A stretch of DNA of 64,000 nt from Runella zeae DSM 19591 (GCF_000423565.1 NZ_AUIF01000046.1:1-64000), one strand, 5' to 3'; shown: positions 42,790 to 51,965, counted from the first letter of the stretch. Notes: a model not told the origin generated them from the sequence alone. Numbers and translations are program-made.

Positions 42790-43785
42790 CTACTGCTCAA
42801 AAGCTGAAGTTTTCCATGAGGTGCCATTCTGTTCTAAAAGCCATACTTGAACATCTTTTAGTTTTTTTACCACTTTAGCGCCTTCTATTACACCAAGTAC
42901 ACTGAAAGCAGTCGCTAAGGCGTCGGCATCAGTACCATTGGGAGCAATCACGGTGGTGCGGGTATGATTGACCAAACCTATGCCAGTTTTAGGGTCTACG
43001 ATGTGTGAATATCTAATGCCATTATGCTCAAGATAACGATAAGTTTGGCCCGAAGTGGCAATGCCGCAGTTGTGTAAAAACATGACTTTTCGATAGGTTG
43101 TATCAGTACCACCAGTATTTATTTCGATACTCCATCCTTCTTTATGGGGCGGGGCATCGCCGATGGTTAGGTCTCCTCCTGCATCTAAGAAGGCTTGGGT
43201 GATGCCATAGTGGCGCAATATCAAAAGAGCCCGATCGGCAGCGTAGCCTTTTCCAATACCCCCAAAATCAAGCCTCATCCCTTTTTGTTTCAATAATATC
43301 TCTTTAGAATGTGGCCTTAATTTTACCTTTTGATAACCTACGAGTTTTTGGGTGGTCTTTATTTCGGCTGAATCAGGAAATAAACTCCGTCTTATCGCTC
43401 TTCTCCAAAGCTGAATCACCGGGCCTATGGTGGCATCAAAGGCACCGTTGGTTTGTTTACTCACTCGAAGGGATTGTTGGACTACTTCAAAAAGGATAGT
43501 ACTTGCTTTAAACCATTGGTTAGTGCCAGCAGTTGCCGACAATCGATTGGCCTCACTACCATCTAGGTAATCGCTTAAAATAGTATTGAGATAGTCTATT
43601 TGTTTAAAAACACTATCGGCTGCGATTTGGGCAATTGAATCGCTAGGAGCATAAAAGATGAGATTAAACTTAGAGCCCATCGCTGTTTTACTGTAGGTAT
43701 AGCGCGATTGGGCATGTAGCAAAAAAGGAAATAATACTAAACAAAAAAAAAGACTTCTGCTCTTTGTACCATTAATTAAATACAT
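42790..43785 (-). CDS. apbE: FAD:protein FMN transferase (ApbE family)
   Basis: A signal peptide (about 1-25) is followed by the ApbE fold: YTYSKTAMGSKFNLIFYAP, TNGAFDATIGPVIQLW, MRLDFGGIGKGYAADRA (FAD-binding), AFLDAGGDLTIGD, CGIATSGQTYRYLE, SHIVDPKTG and TDADALATAFSVLG with the magnesium-binding acidic residues. The enzyme attaches FMN covalently to flavoproteins such as NqrC or other periplasmic flavoproteins, none of which lies nearby. Length is 331 residues. Confidence 0.93.
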   Translation of the reverse strand: MYLINGTKSRSLFFCLVLFPFLLHAQSRYTYSKTAMGSKFNLIFYAPSDSIAQIAADSVFKQIDYLNTILSDYLDGSEANRLSATAGTNQWFKASTILFEVVQQSLRVSKQTNGAFDATIGPVIQLWRRAIRRSLFPDSAEIKTTQKLVGYQKVKLRPHSKEILLKQKGMRLDFGGIGKGYAADRALLILRHYGITQAFLDAGGDLTIGDAPPHKEGWSIEINTGGTDTTYRKVMFLHNCGIATSGQTYRYLEHNGIRYSHIVDPKTGIGLVNHTRTTVIAPNGTDADALATAFSVLGVIEGAKVVKKLKDVQVWLLEQNGTSWKTSAFEQ

Positions 43786-43885
43786 AGTTGTTTGAAATGA
43801 AATTAATATTTATTCTTTGAAGGCGCAATTTGAAGGAATTTTAGGTGTCTTTCTGCGTTTTTTTGCAAATTAACAATAACTTTTA

Positions 43886-43917
43886 TTTGTAAAATGAACC
43901 TTTTTGCACGGTTTTTG
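43886..43917 (+). promoter_or_regulatory. Tentative promoter of the cysE leader
   Basis: TTTG at 43886-43889 lies 20 bases before GGTTTTTG at 43910-43917, which matches the TTTG half of the -7 consensus but lacks TA. It would start transcription near 43924, about 20 bases before the leader ATG. Confidence 0.3.
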
Positions 43918-43942
43918 GTAGAAAAGGTATAAAACCCGTCCC

Positions 43943-44002
43943 ATGATTTCCTTGTATTCTGTTTCTGCGGTAGGTTGTTGTTGCTGTTGCCTTGTTGTGT
44001 AA
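43943..44002 (+). CDS. 19-residue leader peptide with five consecutive cysteines (cysE attenuator)
   Basis: ATG at 43943 opens a 19-codon frame ending TAA at 44000-44002: [11 protein letters not shown], then Cys codons TGT TGT TGC TGT TGC (43976-43990), then LVV. A run of five Cys codons is very unlikely by chance and lies 91 bases before serine acetyltransferase, the committed step of cysteine synthesis. A T-tailed hairpin follows between the peptide and the gene. This is the design of amino-acid attenuator leaders such as trpL or hisL: ribosome stalling at scarce Cys-tRNA would change RNA folding. No upstream Shine-Dalgarno is seen, as usual in this phylum. Confidence 0.75.
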   Translation: MISLYSVSAVGCCCCCLVV

Positions 44003-44045
44003 GGGTGATAGGTATTTTTATGTATTTCTAATTGAAAATCCAGCT

Positions 44046-44078
44046 GCCCTTTCCTGTCGGAAGGGCTTATTTTTTATC
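44046..44078 (+). terminator. Attenuator hairpin before cysE
   Basis: GCCCTT (44046-44051) pairs with AAGGGC (44061-44066), and CC (44053-44054) with GG (44059-44060), with a single bulged T and TGTC loop; TTATTTTTTAT follows. It ends 15 bases before the cysE ATG, too close to belong to any upstream gene. TGATAGG at 44006-44012, just after the leader stop codon, can pair with CCTGTCG at 44053-44059 and would open this hairpin. Confidence 0.7.
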
Positions 44079-44093
44079 AATCCATTGAGTGCC

Positions 44094-44921
44094 ATGACAT
44101 TGACCAAACAAGACAAAACAGCTGCTTTTTTTGAGCGACTTTCTAGCCAAAATGCTCAATATCAGTATTTTTTGCCTTCGCGTGCAAACGTAGGCAAGTT
44201 TGTAGAAGAAATGATGGGATTTTTGTTCCCAATCTCGCAAGATTGTGGACATTTGTCTCGCAATGTAGCAGATGCTTACCTGCATCTTCAAAATCGTTTG
44301 GTTTGTTTGTTGGAGCCATTAGAAAAAAAACTACCACATGACAAGAACGAAACGGCGGCTCAATTTTTAGCGCAAATACCCTCTATCTACGAAAACTTGC
44401 TTCTTGATGCACAGGCTATTACGGACAATGACCCTGCTTCGGTAGGAATAGAAGAAGTGATTGCGGTATATCCAGGTTTCTACGCAATTGCCGTTTATCG
44501 GATGGCGCATGCACTTGTAGATTTGGAGATACCTTTGCTACCACGCATGCTTACCGAGTATGCTCATGGTTTAACAGGTATTGATATTCACCCTAAAGCC
44601 AATATAGGTAAGTCATTTTTTATTGATCATGGCACAGGGGTGGTGATTGGGGAAACCACCGATATCGGCTGTAATGTCAAAATCTACCAAGGAGTGACTT
44701 TGGGAGCTTTGAGTGTCTCTAAGTCGCTGGCCGAAACCAAACGCCACCCTACCATCGAAGACAATGTGGTGATTTATGCCAATGCGACGATTTTAGGCGG
44801 AAAGACGGTGATAGGTAGCAATTCCATTATTGGAGGTAATGCTTGGCTAACTGCGAGTGTACCGCCTTTTTCGCAGGTGTATCATAAAAGTGATGTTAAG
44901 ATAAGACATACCTCCAATTAG
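44094..44921 (+). CDS. cysE: Serine O-acetyltransferase
   Basis: From the ATG at 44094 the 275-residue protein has a helical N-terminal domain and a left-handed beta-helix with hexapeptide repeats: [46 protein letters not shown], then [28 protein letters not shown]. The His-Asp and GTGVVIGE motifs are the serine acetyltransferase signature. It makes O-acetylserine from serine and acetyl-CoA. An upstream in-frame start at 43992 would lie inside the leader peptide and is rejected. Regulation by a Cys-codon attenuator is likely. cysK is not adjacent. Confidence 0.95.
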   Translation: MTLTKQDKTAAFFERLSSQNAQYQYFLPSRANVGKFVEEMMGFLFPISQDCGHLSRNVADAYLHLQNRLVCLLEPLEKKLPHDKNETAAQFLAQIPSIYENLLLDAQAITDNDPASVGIEEVIAVYPGFYAIAVYRMAHALVDLEIPLLPRMLTEYAHGLTGIDIHPKANIGKSFFIDHGTGVVIGETTDIGCNVKIYQGVTLGALSVSKSLAETKRHPTIEDNVVIYANATILGGKTVIGSNSIIGGNAWLTASVPPFSQVYHKSDVKIRHTSN

Positions 44922-44935
44922 CGGCAAGCCATGCA

Positions 44936-44965
44936 ATGTGTAGTAGGCATGGCTTATTAGCGATA
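44936..44965 (+). terminator. Hairpin after cysE
   Basis: AAGCCATGC (44936-44944) and GCATGGCTT (44957-44965) form a 9 bp stem 14 bases after the cysE stop. The T tail is weak. Confidence 0.5.
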
Positions 44966-44996
44966 AAGACTAAGGTTTATTAAACATCAGTAAACC

Positions 44997-46571
44997 TCAA
45001 AATTTTAGCTTTTCTTCCATGATGTCGAGCTGATGAAGGTGCTTTTTGATGATTTCTTCGTCAAATCGGTCGTCCATTTTGTTGGTTTTGAGGAGCCATT
45101 CTCTTTGGAGATTCAAAATTTCTAGGTGCAATACTTTGGTTTTAGAAGTAAGCTCTTGAATATCTTCTGATTGATTTTTTGCTTCCCATTGCTGAAATAC
45201 ACTCTTCCATATTGACGGCTGACTACCTGAGTCTCGGTATTTGGTTTTGATGTGATTGAGTGCATTTCCTGCTAATTCTCTTTGAATGATTCCATGAGCT
45301 TCTTCTTCCTCTATATAATCGTTGAAGTTGGGAAGTCCTATTTTTTTGATGAGGGTAGGTAGGGTTAGACCTTGTAAAAGCAAAGTAGTAAGAATAACCA
45401 CAAAAGTGATAAACAAAATAAGGTTACGTTGGGGAAAAGGACTGCCATTGTCTAGCTGTACAGGGATAGACAAGGCCGCCGCGAGCGATACTACCCCACG
45501 CATCCCTGTCCAGCTCATAAGTATGGGAGCTTTGAAGCCAGGATTACGGTCGGCCACTTGAATAAATCTTCCCATAAACATACTCGTAAATACCGCCCCA
45601 AAAGAGGAAAGAAACCTAACAACAATAAGAACAGCCGTAATGAGCAGGCCATATCCTATGGCCGACGAAAACGCGATGCCTTCTTGTTTGAGGCCTTCGG
45701 TGATTTCGGGCAAATCTAGCCCAATCATTAAAAATACCAAGCCATTTAAAAGAAATACGAGGCTTTCCCAGACATTGTAGCCGCGTAGGCGTGCCGAACT
45801 ACTCAGAAACTCATACCTCCTTACCGACAAAAACAGTCCTCCACTTACGACTGAAAGTACCCCCGAACTATGAACATCTTCGGCAGCAATGTACATAATG
45901 TAAGGAGTAACAAGGGTAATGATAATATCAATATTGGCATTGGTGGGCAAGAGTTGGTGCATTTTCATGATTATCCAGCCTAACGCTAGTCCGATACCTA
46001 CACCGCCCGCCACCATCCACAAAAAACTCAAAGTTGCTTGTTGTAAGTCAAATTGCCCAGTAGCTACGGCAATCAGTGCAAAACGAAAGATAATCAGCGA
46101 CGAAGCATCATTGAGTAAGCTTTCTCCCTCTAAAATAGAAGACATACGTCTTGGCACTTTTACAAATTTCAGAATCGCACTTGCACTTACGGCATCAGGT
46201 GGAGAAATTATACCACCCAACAAAAAACCTAAGGCTAGCGTAAATCCTGGAATGAAAGAATTGGCAACTATCGCCACACAGAGTGCCGTGAAAAACACTA
46301 CTAAAAAAGCAAAGCTGCAAATGATGCGTCTCCATCGCCAAAGTTCTTTCCACGAAATAGCCCAGGCCGCTTCGTAGAGTAAAGGCGGTAAAAATATGAT
46401 AAAAATAAGCTCAGGCTCAATGTGTAAGACAGGAATGCCGGGAATAAAACTGATCAATAAACCTGCTACAACCAATAAAACAGGATACGCTACTTTGATT
46501 TTTTCGGCCAACATAATGAGCAGTACAATGGCCACAATCATTGTAAGCAAGTAGGGGAAATTTTCAATCAT
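44997..46571 (-). CDS. Na+/H+ antiporter, CPA1/NhaP family
   Basis: The 524-residue protein has about twelve membrane helices in the first 400 residues, with CPA1 signatures FIIFLPPLLYEAAW, LGFLLGGIISPPDAVSASAIL (cation site Asp in SPPDAV), GESLLNDASSLIIFRFA (Asn-Asp pair) and GMRGVVSLAAALSIP. The last 120 residues form a charged cytoplasmic tail. It exchanges sodium (or potassium) for protons, for pH and salt homeostasis. It is convergent with cysE. Confidence 0.95.
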   Translation of the reverse strand: MIENFPYLLTMIVAIVLLIMLAEKIKVAYPVLLVVAGLLISFIPGIPVLHIEPELIFIIFLPPLLYEAAWAISWKELWRWRRIICSFAFLVVFFTALCVAIVANSFIPGFTLALGFLLGGIISPPDAVSASAILKFVKVPRRMSSILEGESLLNDASSLIIFRFALIAVATGQFDLQQATLSFLWMVAGGVGIGLALGWIIMKMHQLLPTNANIDIIITLVTPYIMYIAAEDVHSSGVLSVVSGGLFLSVRRYEFLSSSARLRGYNVWESLVFLLNGLVFLMIGLDLPEITEGLKQEGIAFSSAIGYGLLITAVLIVVRFLSSFGAVFTSMFMGRFIQVADRNPGFKAPILMSWTGMRGVVSLAAALSIPVQLDNGSPFPQRNLILFITFVVILTTLLLQGLTLPTLIKKIGLPNFNDYIEEEEAHGIIQRELAGNALNHIKTKYRDSGSQPSIWKSVFQQWEAKNQSEDIQELTSKTKVLHLEILNLQREWLLKTNKMDDRFDEEIIKKHLHQLDIMEEKLKF

Positions 46572-46671
46572 GGTTTTTTTGAGGGTTCAATCTAGTTTTA
46601 GAAAGAAGAAAGGATTCACGCAATACAAATCACTAAAATCTAAAACAAAGTATTTTGGATGATAAACAAAT

Positions 46672-46712
46672 ATAAATAAAAAGAGCTGACGTACAAATAA
46701 GCACATCAGCCC
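46672..46712 (-). terminator. Terminator of the DUF1398 gene
   Basis: GAGCTGACGTAC (46683-46694) faces GCACATCAGCCC (46701-46712) with G-T pairs; on the minus strand the hairpin is followed by TTTTTATTT, suitable for ending the DUF1398 gene transcript. Confidence 0.7.
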
Positions 46713-46743
46713 GATTTTGGCAAAACATATTTTTGTCTATTTC

Positions 46744-47133
46744 TTATCCCGGAATTTGCTCTACCAATATCGCATTACCTGTACAGTCAAAGTAAGTGCA
46801 GGTCATTTTATCGATACAAACGGCCCATTTTTCGATGCCTGTTTGGGCGCACATTTCCACAAATGTCATGTAGTCAGTTTTGCCTTGTTGGTGCTCTTTG
46901 AGTTGCATTTGAAACGATTCTTGATGGGTTTGAGAAGCTACCGTAAGCGGCTCGTATTTTGGATAAGTAGAGGTTTGATAGTCGTTTATGCCCCAATAGG
47001 TAGTATGACCATCAGATACATACGTCTCATAAAAAGTGACGCCCAATGCCTTGATTTCTTGAATATAAGCCGGAAAATCGGCACCTGATTTTACTTTACT
47101 GTGGGCTTCTTTGATTTGGTCTATGCTAAACAT
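46744..47133 (-). CDS. DUF1398 protein
   Basis: The 129-residue protein shows the DUF1398 pattern: FSIDQIKEAHSKVKSGADFPAYIQEIKALGV, YETYVSDGHTTYWG, and a C-terminal GIEKWAVCIDKMTCTYFDCTGN. The family is small, cytoplasmic and uncharacterised. It lies 74 bases downstream of the AraC gene on the same strand, so the two may be one transcript. Confidence 0.85.
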   Translation of the reverse strand: MFSIDQIKEAHSKVKSGADFPAYIQEIKALGVTFYETYVSDGHTTYWGINDYQTSTYPKYEPLTVASQTHQESFQMQLKEHQQGKTDYMTFVEMCAQTGIEKWAVCIDKMTCTYFDCTGNAILVEQIPG

Positions 47134-47207
47134 TGTTTGTAGATTTTGTTTTTACGGTTACAAAGTTCGCAAGAGACGAAGATGCGGAATTGTAAAAAAT
47201 CGTTTTT

Positions 47208-47972
47208 CTACAAGAAGCGTTTAAAATGCTCGGGCGTATCGCCCGTGTATTGTCTAAAATCTTTGATAAAGTGCGCTTGGTCAAAGAAATTGTTTTCATA
47301 ACAAATCTCAGTCAAAGACTTAACTTGACCAAGCTGGTCTAAAACGGTATTGAAGCGCACAATAGACGCAAATTTTTTGGGAGAAGTCCCTACTATCTTT
47401 CTAAACCGTTTTTCAAAAGGACTTTGACTAATGGCCAATTTTTCGTTGAGTTCTTTGATTTTAATGGTGCCTTTGGATTGATAAATCATCCTCACTGCTT
47501 CTATTATCAGCTTATCGATTTGTATGTCTTTGAGTTGAGTCAATAAAAACTGCTCGATTATCTCAATTCTTTTTTGGTCTGAATGTACATCAGACAGTCT
47601 TTCTTCGGTTTCGTTTACTTTGTTTTTGTCGAAGATATAATCAAGCGAAACACTCTGGTTAAACAACTCATGCGCTGGATGAGCCGCAAAATGAGTAAAT
47701 CCAATTTCGGTAAAATACACTAAAATAGTGCCGATATGAGGAGCATTTTTAAATAATTTATAACTATCGGTGATACCCGTGACGCCCGCCGAGGCCAATG
47801 GGTGCTCTACTTCATTATGAATCGTAAATAATTGTCCTCGATACTGAAATCCTACCACAAGCCCCGAAGAAGGAAATACTTTGTATTCGGATTCCGTCTG
47901 ATTTTCCGAAATTATGAAGTACTTCACAAAGGGCTTTAATGTATCGATTGGAATGATTTTCTCGAATCTCAT
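47208..47972 (-). CDS. AraC-family regulator (DUF6597-type sensor)
   Basis: The first 150 residues resemble the DUF6597 sensor (IDTLKPFVKYFIISENQ, SSGLVVGFQYRGQ, FTEIGFTHFAAHPAHELF), and the last 100 form an AraC helix-turn-helix (IKIKELNEKLAISQSPFEKRFRKIVGTSPKKFASIVRF, then ICYENNFFDQAHFIKDFRQYTGDTPEHFKR). It sits upstream of the DUF1398 gene and downstream of the TraB/GumN gene, all on the minus strand. Confidence 0.88.
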   Translation of the reverse strand: MRFEKIIPIDTLKPFVKYFIISENQTESEYKVFPSSGLVVGFQYRGQLFTIHNEVEHPLASAGVTGITDSYKLFKNAPHIGTILVYFTEIGFTHFAAHPAHELFNQSVSLDYIFDKNKVNETEERLSDVHSDQKRIEIIEQFLLTQLKDIQIDKLIIEAVRMIYQSKGTIKIKELNEKLAISQSPFEKRFRKIVGTSPKKFASIVRFNTVLDQLGQVKSLTEICYENNFFDQAHFIKDFRQYTGDTPEHFKRFL

Positions 47973-47988
47973 GACGATGCTTTTAAAA

Positions 47989-48864
47989 TTACTTGTAAAC
48001 GGACAGCGGGGTGACGGTATATCCGAGTTTGCGGAGTTGTTGAATCAAGCCTTGTTGATAACACAAATGTCTGAAACCTACCGCCACAAAGCAATTATTG
48101 GCTACCAATGCTTTGCTGAGTATTTGTAGCCATTTGGTATTTCGTTCAATTAATAAGGGCGCAGAGATCGTGTTGGTAGAAATATCTTTATCTAATTCGT
48201 AATCAATCTCAAGCTTTTTATAGGTATGGATGAAGGTGCAGCCTGAGAGGTCATTGTGGAGCATATTTTTCATGAAATCAATACAATAAGAAGCGTATAC
48301 GGAGTCTTGAGAATGACTAAAGTTTTGGGAGGCGTGGTTGAGTAATGCCTGTTGTGGGCTGTCTAACGAATACGTTTTTTTGTGTAGATTGAGCGCCGAT
48401 TTTTCGATATAATGATCCATTAATTCCGTAAAAGGAGTTTCGGTCTCACAAAAGTTGGTCAAGTACAGCCTTGACGTGGTGATGGTAAGAAGCAATGGAC
48501 TGAGCGTATAATAAGCACTATCATCGGCTTTTTTGATAAAATCCTTGAATATCTTTTCTTGTTTATCATCCAAAATAGCACGCCATTTCTCCGCATTCCA
48601 CGGATTTTGTGTATGCTGTGAGGCATTGGTAGCTACCGCCGCTTTCTCCTCTACATATACAATATCCGATTGTTGGAGCTTGCTTACAGCATTGGAGAGG
48701 GATTGAAAAAAAGAAGGGCTTACTTCATGAAAAGTACCAAACAAAAAAGAGGTATGTGGACTTCCTGATTTGGTGACTTGCCAAAGGAGTGTTTTGGGGG
48801 TATTTTGGCCGTGAAGAGCGATTGCTGCCCACAGGTAGATACCCATCAAGATAACTTTTTTCAT
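47989..48864 (-). CDS. TraB/GumN-family protein
   Basis: A signal peptide (about 1-19) precedes the TraB/GumN fold: TSFLFGTFHEVSPSF with the GxxH motif, DIVYVEEKA, and the C-terminal CFVAVGFRHLCYQQGLIQQLRKLGYTVTPL containing the second conserved GxxH-like region. The superfamily is metalloprotease-like, but activity is unproven for most members. It lies 16 bases upstream of the AraC gene on the minus strand. Confidence 0.88.
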   Translation of the reverse strand: MKKVILMGIYLWAAIALHGQNTPKTLLWQVTKSGSPHTSFLFGTFHEVSPSFFQSLSNAVSKLQQSDIVYVEEKAAVATNASQHTQNPWNAEKWRAILDDKQEKIFKDFIKKADDSAYYTLSPLLLTITTSRLYLTNFCETETPFTELMDHYIEKSALNLHKKTYSLDSPQQALLNHASQNFSHSQDSVYASYCIDFMKNMLHNDLSGCTFIHTYKKLEIDYELDKDISTNTISAPLLIERNTKWLQILSKALVANNCFVAVGFRHLCYQQGLIQQLRKLGYTVTPLSVYK

Positions 48865-49001
48865 GTGTGGAATAAATACTAAAAGTATTGTCTGTATTTT
48901 CTAACTGTCAAAATGTAAGCTGATTATTAGTTGCTTATGGCATTTTCAAATTCTTTAATTCATACCTTCTAGTTAGACTCAAACGGAAATTTACAAACGC
49001 T

Positions 49002-50279
49002 TTAAAAAACAATTTTCTCCTCTTTGCCCTCCAACCACGTATTGCGTACCGCGCCCGTTCCGTTGAAGCGGTATTGAACGCCGATGATGTCTGTAGGCGC
49101 ATTCTCAATTTTGGCGGTATAGGCCACTTTATTATTGACAAACAGTTTCATTAGCCCTTGTTTACATTCAATTCTGAGCTTGGTCCAGTCGCTGGGCGTA
49201 CAGCCAAAACCGCTCAAATCAGCCTTTTTGCTTTCTACATAGTACCCAAAAGCAGCCAATGAAATATCACCAACGCAACCAACGCTCGTAAGGGGTATGA
49301 TCATAATGTCGTTTTTTGCTTGCAGCAACACCGTTATCTTTTGACAAGCATTACTTCCTTCAGGAGGGCCGCTTTTGAGTTCGGTTTCAAAGGTAAAATT
49401 ATCCGTCATTATACCCTTAATGTCTTTTTGATTGAATATCCGAACCTTGGGAGGTGTTGGGTGAAGCGGGACATTATACTTTCCCAGCAGTTCTTTGTTG
49501 ACCTCAACGACGGGCGTTTTTACGATGTCAGATTGTTTAAAATACAAAGGTTCTACGCCCCAATCGGCCTCAACGACGCCAAGCCAGCCGTCGGTTTTGA
49601 TTTGAATGTCGTGTTCTTTGATGATTTCTTTTCCGATCATCAATTTTGCTCTAAAATAGCCTGGATAATAGTAAATAGACGAATGATGTTTGTGGTTTTT
49701 GTTGACCCATACTTTGCGCCGCACGTCCCACGATTGAGAAATAAAAATAGAATCTTGAGGGTTAGCATTGGAAGCATCAAAATCAAAAATCACCGAATTG
49801 GGCAATCCTTCCGTAAGTATGGTTTTAGACGAAAAGCTAAAATCGTCAGGGTTGTATTTAGGTTTGCTCGAAAGAAAATAGAAACCAAAAATGCTTAACG
49901 AAACAACGACCAATGCCACTAACGCCCACCGTTGACGATTCCAAAAACTTGGTTTTTGAGAAGGCAAAGTCGGTGTCGAAACGGGTGGTATTGCTATAAC
50001 TTTTGAGGGCGAAGCCTCGTCGGTATTTTCGGTGTTTTTGACCAAAAAATCGCGCCAATCTTCGTAGTCCAGAAACTGTGCAAGGGCGTTGAGGGTAGTC
50101 ATGGAAGGCTCGCTTTTGTAGCTTACTTTTCCAAAAATTCGTTTCAAGGTCGATACGCTCAACGATACGCCTGTTTTTTCAACAATCTGCTCACTGAGTT
50201 TTTCAAAATCATAGTTGTTCCAAATACTGCTTTCGCCCCATTGAAGGCATGCTTCGATTTGGGATTTGAGCTTAAGCAT
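49002..50279 (-). CDS. Transmembrane protein with cytoplasmic DNA-binding-like domain and periplasmic LamG-like domain
   Basis: The N-terminal 80 residues carry a helical domain seen in many Bacteroidota (LKLKSQIEACLQWG, FEKLSEQIVEKTGVSLSVSTLKRIFGKV, TTLNALAQFLDYEDWRDFL) that looks like a DNA-binding or adaptor fold. A proline-rich linker, one membrane helix (WALVALVVVSLSIFGFYFL) and a periplasmic beta-sandwich follow, ending NHTA-type LamG strands (GLMKLFVNNKVAYTAKIENAP). The ATG at 50279 gives the family-like start; 50315 is possible. It is divergent from a secreted LamG-like gene, suggesting a one-component membrane sensor. Function is inference. Confidence 0.7.
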   Translation of the reverse strand: MLKLKSQIEACLQWGESSIWNNYDFEKLSEQIVEKTGVSLSVSTLKRIFGKVSYKSEPSMTTLNALAQFLDYEDWRDFLVKNTENTDEASPSKVIAIPPVSTPTLPSQKPSFWNRQRWALVALVVVSLSIFGFYFLSSKPKYNPDDFSFSSKTILTEGLPNSVIFDFDASNANPQDSIFISQSWDVRRKVWVNKNHKHHSSIYYYPGYFRAKLMIGKEIIKEHDIQIKTDGWLGVVEADWGVEPLYFKQSDIVKTPVVEVNKELLGKYNVPLHPTPPKVRIFNQKDIKGIMTDNFTFETELKSGPPEGSNACQKITVLLQAKNDIMIIPLTSVGCVGDISLAAFGYYVESKKADLSGFGCTPSDWTKLRIECKQGLMKLFVNNKVAYTAKIENAPTDIIGVQYRFNGTGAVRNTWLEGKEEKIVF

Positions 50280-50478
50280 CGGGGGGTGAATGGCTGTTGC
50301 GTTCATAAGTAGCAAAAATAAGTCAAAACGGCAATGAAATGAACTTGAACCTAACTTGACACAAGTTTGAACCTTCTTTTATGGCCTCAATCGCAGACTT
50401 TTGGAAGTCTTTTTGGCTATCGTGCCCACATCAGAAACTCTGCTTAAAATTTATTCAAAACTAAACAGCTATAGTTAC

Positions 50479-51909
50479 ATGAAAAAATTACTTTCATTTA
50501 TGTTAATGATTGTGTCACTTCAAGGAGTTACACAAAAAAACAAGAATGTTTCTTCTTTAAAAATAACGGATAATTCGAATCTACTGATACCCGAACGCTG
50601 GGATTTTCAGGAAGGGAAAGTCACATTTATGGATTATAAGGGTAAAAAGTCCATGAAAATAGGCTCTAGGTCAGGGCAGGTGGTGTTGAAAGACGTGGTT
50701 TTCAAGGATGGCACGATTGAATTTGACGTAGAACCGCACCCTGCCGAGTTTGCATCGTCGGTTTATTTTCACCGAAAAGATGCCAAAGAACAAGAAATTG
50801 TTTATCTACGTGTACCCCGAATCGGGAGTAAACTAGCCAATCAAGGCATTCAATACGCGCCCTATTTTGATGGAGTCAACATGTGGGATATTTACCCACA
50901 ATACCAAGCTCCTGCCATGGCAAAGGCGAGTGAATGGAATCACATGAAGTTGGTGATTTCGGGTAAACAAATGAAGGTGTATGTGAACGATATGGTCAAT
51001 ACGGTATTAGAAATTCCGAAATTAGAAGGGACAATCGCTGAAGGTAGCGTCGCTTTTGAGGGAGAAGGTTACATTACAAACTTACAAATTAAGCCCAATG
51101 AAACGGAAGGGTTGGCGAGTTATGAAGGCACCGATATGACCAAGCATGATGGGCAATACCTCCGTAAATGGGCCATTACTTCCCCCATTTTATTTCCAAA
51201 AGGTACCGAGACGTTTGCCGAAAACTTGCCTGACGCGGAGGCATTTTCTGAAAGTATCGACGCCGAAACAGCGGGTCTGGTCAACCTAACTCGTCGTTTC
51301 GGAGCCACGCCTCAGCGAAAACTCGTTTGGCTCAAAACGACGCTCACTGCTTCTGAACCCACTTTTACCAACTTGCAGATAGGCTTCAACGACGAAATTT
51401 GGGTGTATCTCAACAATGAAATGGTTTTGGTAGATAAAAACTTGTTCCAACAAGTAGGAATGCGGAAAAAACCAGGGGGAAGGCTTTCTATTGATAATAC
51501 GGTCGCTAAACTCCATTTGAAAAAAGGTGAAAACGAGCTGCTTATTGCAGTAGCTAACGATTTTTATGGCTGGGGACTGATGGCTCGAATTGAAAATGCC
51601 GAAAAAATTGAACGCACCGATGAGGTTTCAAGCATCCTTAATTTAGCGGAAGAGATTAAAAATACACCCCTTGAACCCTACGTAGGGGTATATGCCCAGC
51701 CCGCAAGCGATTATAAGTTGACGATTGTACAGAAAGAGGGAAAACTTGTGGCAAAGATGGTAAATTCAGATACAGAATTTAAGATGAAATACATTGGTAA
51801 TCATACTTTTTCTATTCCTCAGGTTTTTGCCACGATACAGTTTAGACCAACCGAAAATAAATTAAACCTGAAACAAGGCGTGGATGTGAAGGAGTTTGTG
51901 AAGCAGTAA
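50479..51909 (+). CDS. Secreted LamG/DUF1080-like protein
   Basis: From the ATG at 50479 a signal peptide (about 1-18) leads to a concanavalin-like domain (GTIEFDVEPHPAEFASSVYFHRKD, EWNHMKLVISGKQMKVYVND) at about 60-200. A second beta-rich domain spans about 230-390, with FNDEIWVYLNNEMVLVDKN and KKGENELLIAVANDFYGWGL, like a galactose-binding fold. A short C-terminal domain follows. Function is unknown; carbohydrate binding is plausible. It is divergent from the transmembrane LamG gene and followed by a palindromic repeat. Confidence 0.72.
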   Translation: MKKLLSFMLMIVSLQGVTQKNKNVSSLKITDNSNLLIPERWDFQEGKVTFMDYKGKKSMKIGSRSGQVVLKDVVFKDGTIEFDVEPHPAEFASSVYFHRKDAKEQEIVYLRVPRIGSKLANQGIQYAPYFDGVNMWDIYPQYQAPAMAKASEWNHMKLVISGKQMKVYVNDMVNTVLEIPKLEGTIAEGSVAFEGEGYITNLQIKPNETEGLASYEGTDMTKHDGQYLRKWAITSPILFPKGTETFAENLPDAEAFSESIDAETAGLVNLTRRFGATPQRKLVWLKTTLTASEPTFTNLQIGFNDEIWVYLNNEMVLVDKNLFQQVGMRKKPGGRLSIDNTVAKLHLKKGENELLIAVANDFYGWGLMARIENAEKIERTDEVSSILNLAEEIKNTPLEPYVGVYAQPASDYKLTIVQKEGKLVAKMVNSDTEFKMKYIGNHTFSIPQVFATIQFRPTENKLNLKQGVDVKEFVKQ

Positions 51910-51920
51910 CGAGAGTTGTA

Positions 51921-51965
51921 GACTTTCCAAGTTTTGGGTTCTTGTGAGTATAAACTTGGAAAGTT
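51921..51965. repeat. 45 bp palindrome, variant B copy 1
   Basis: Begins GACTTTCCAAGTTTTGGG and ends CTTGGAAAGTT, so the arms pair with one terminal G-T. It starts 11 bases after a stop codon. It is related to the array at 22.3 kb but has a different centre (GGGTTCTTGTGAGTAT). Confidence 0.9.

Noticed and set aside
43992-44093. N-terminal extension of cysE starting at 43992
   Set aside because: It would overlap the end of the leader frame and cross the attenuator hairpin; the family start fits the ATG at 44094.
45919-46377. Plus-strand frame of 152 residues opposite the antiporter
   Set aside because: It is a shadow of the membrane helices of the Na+/H+ antiporter and shows no family.
49320-49898. 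Plus-strand frame of 192 residues inside the membrane LamG gene
   Set aside because: It is antisense to a gene with clear domain structure and has an unlikely composition rich in Arg and Phe.
50396-50409. GACTTTTGGAAGTC palindrome that could be a collapsed copy of the palindromic repeat
   Set aside because: It is only 14 bases long, so the relation to the repeat family cannot be separated from chance.
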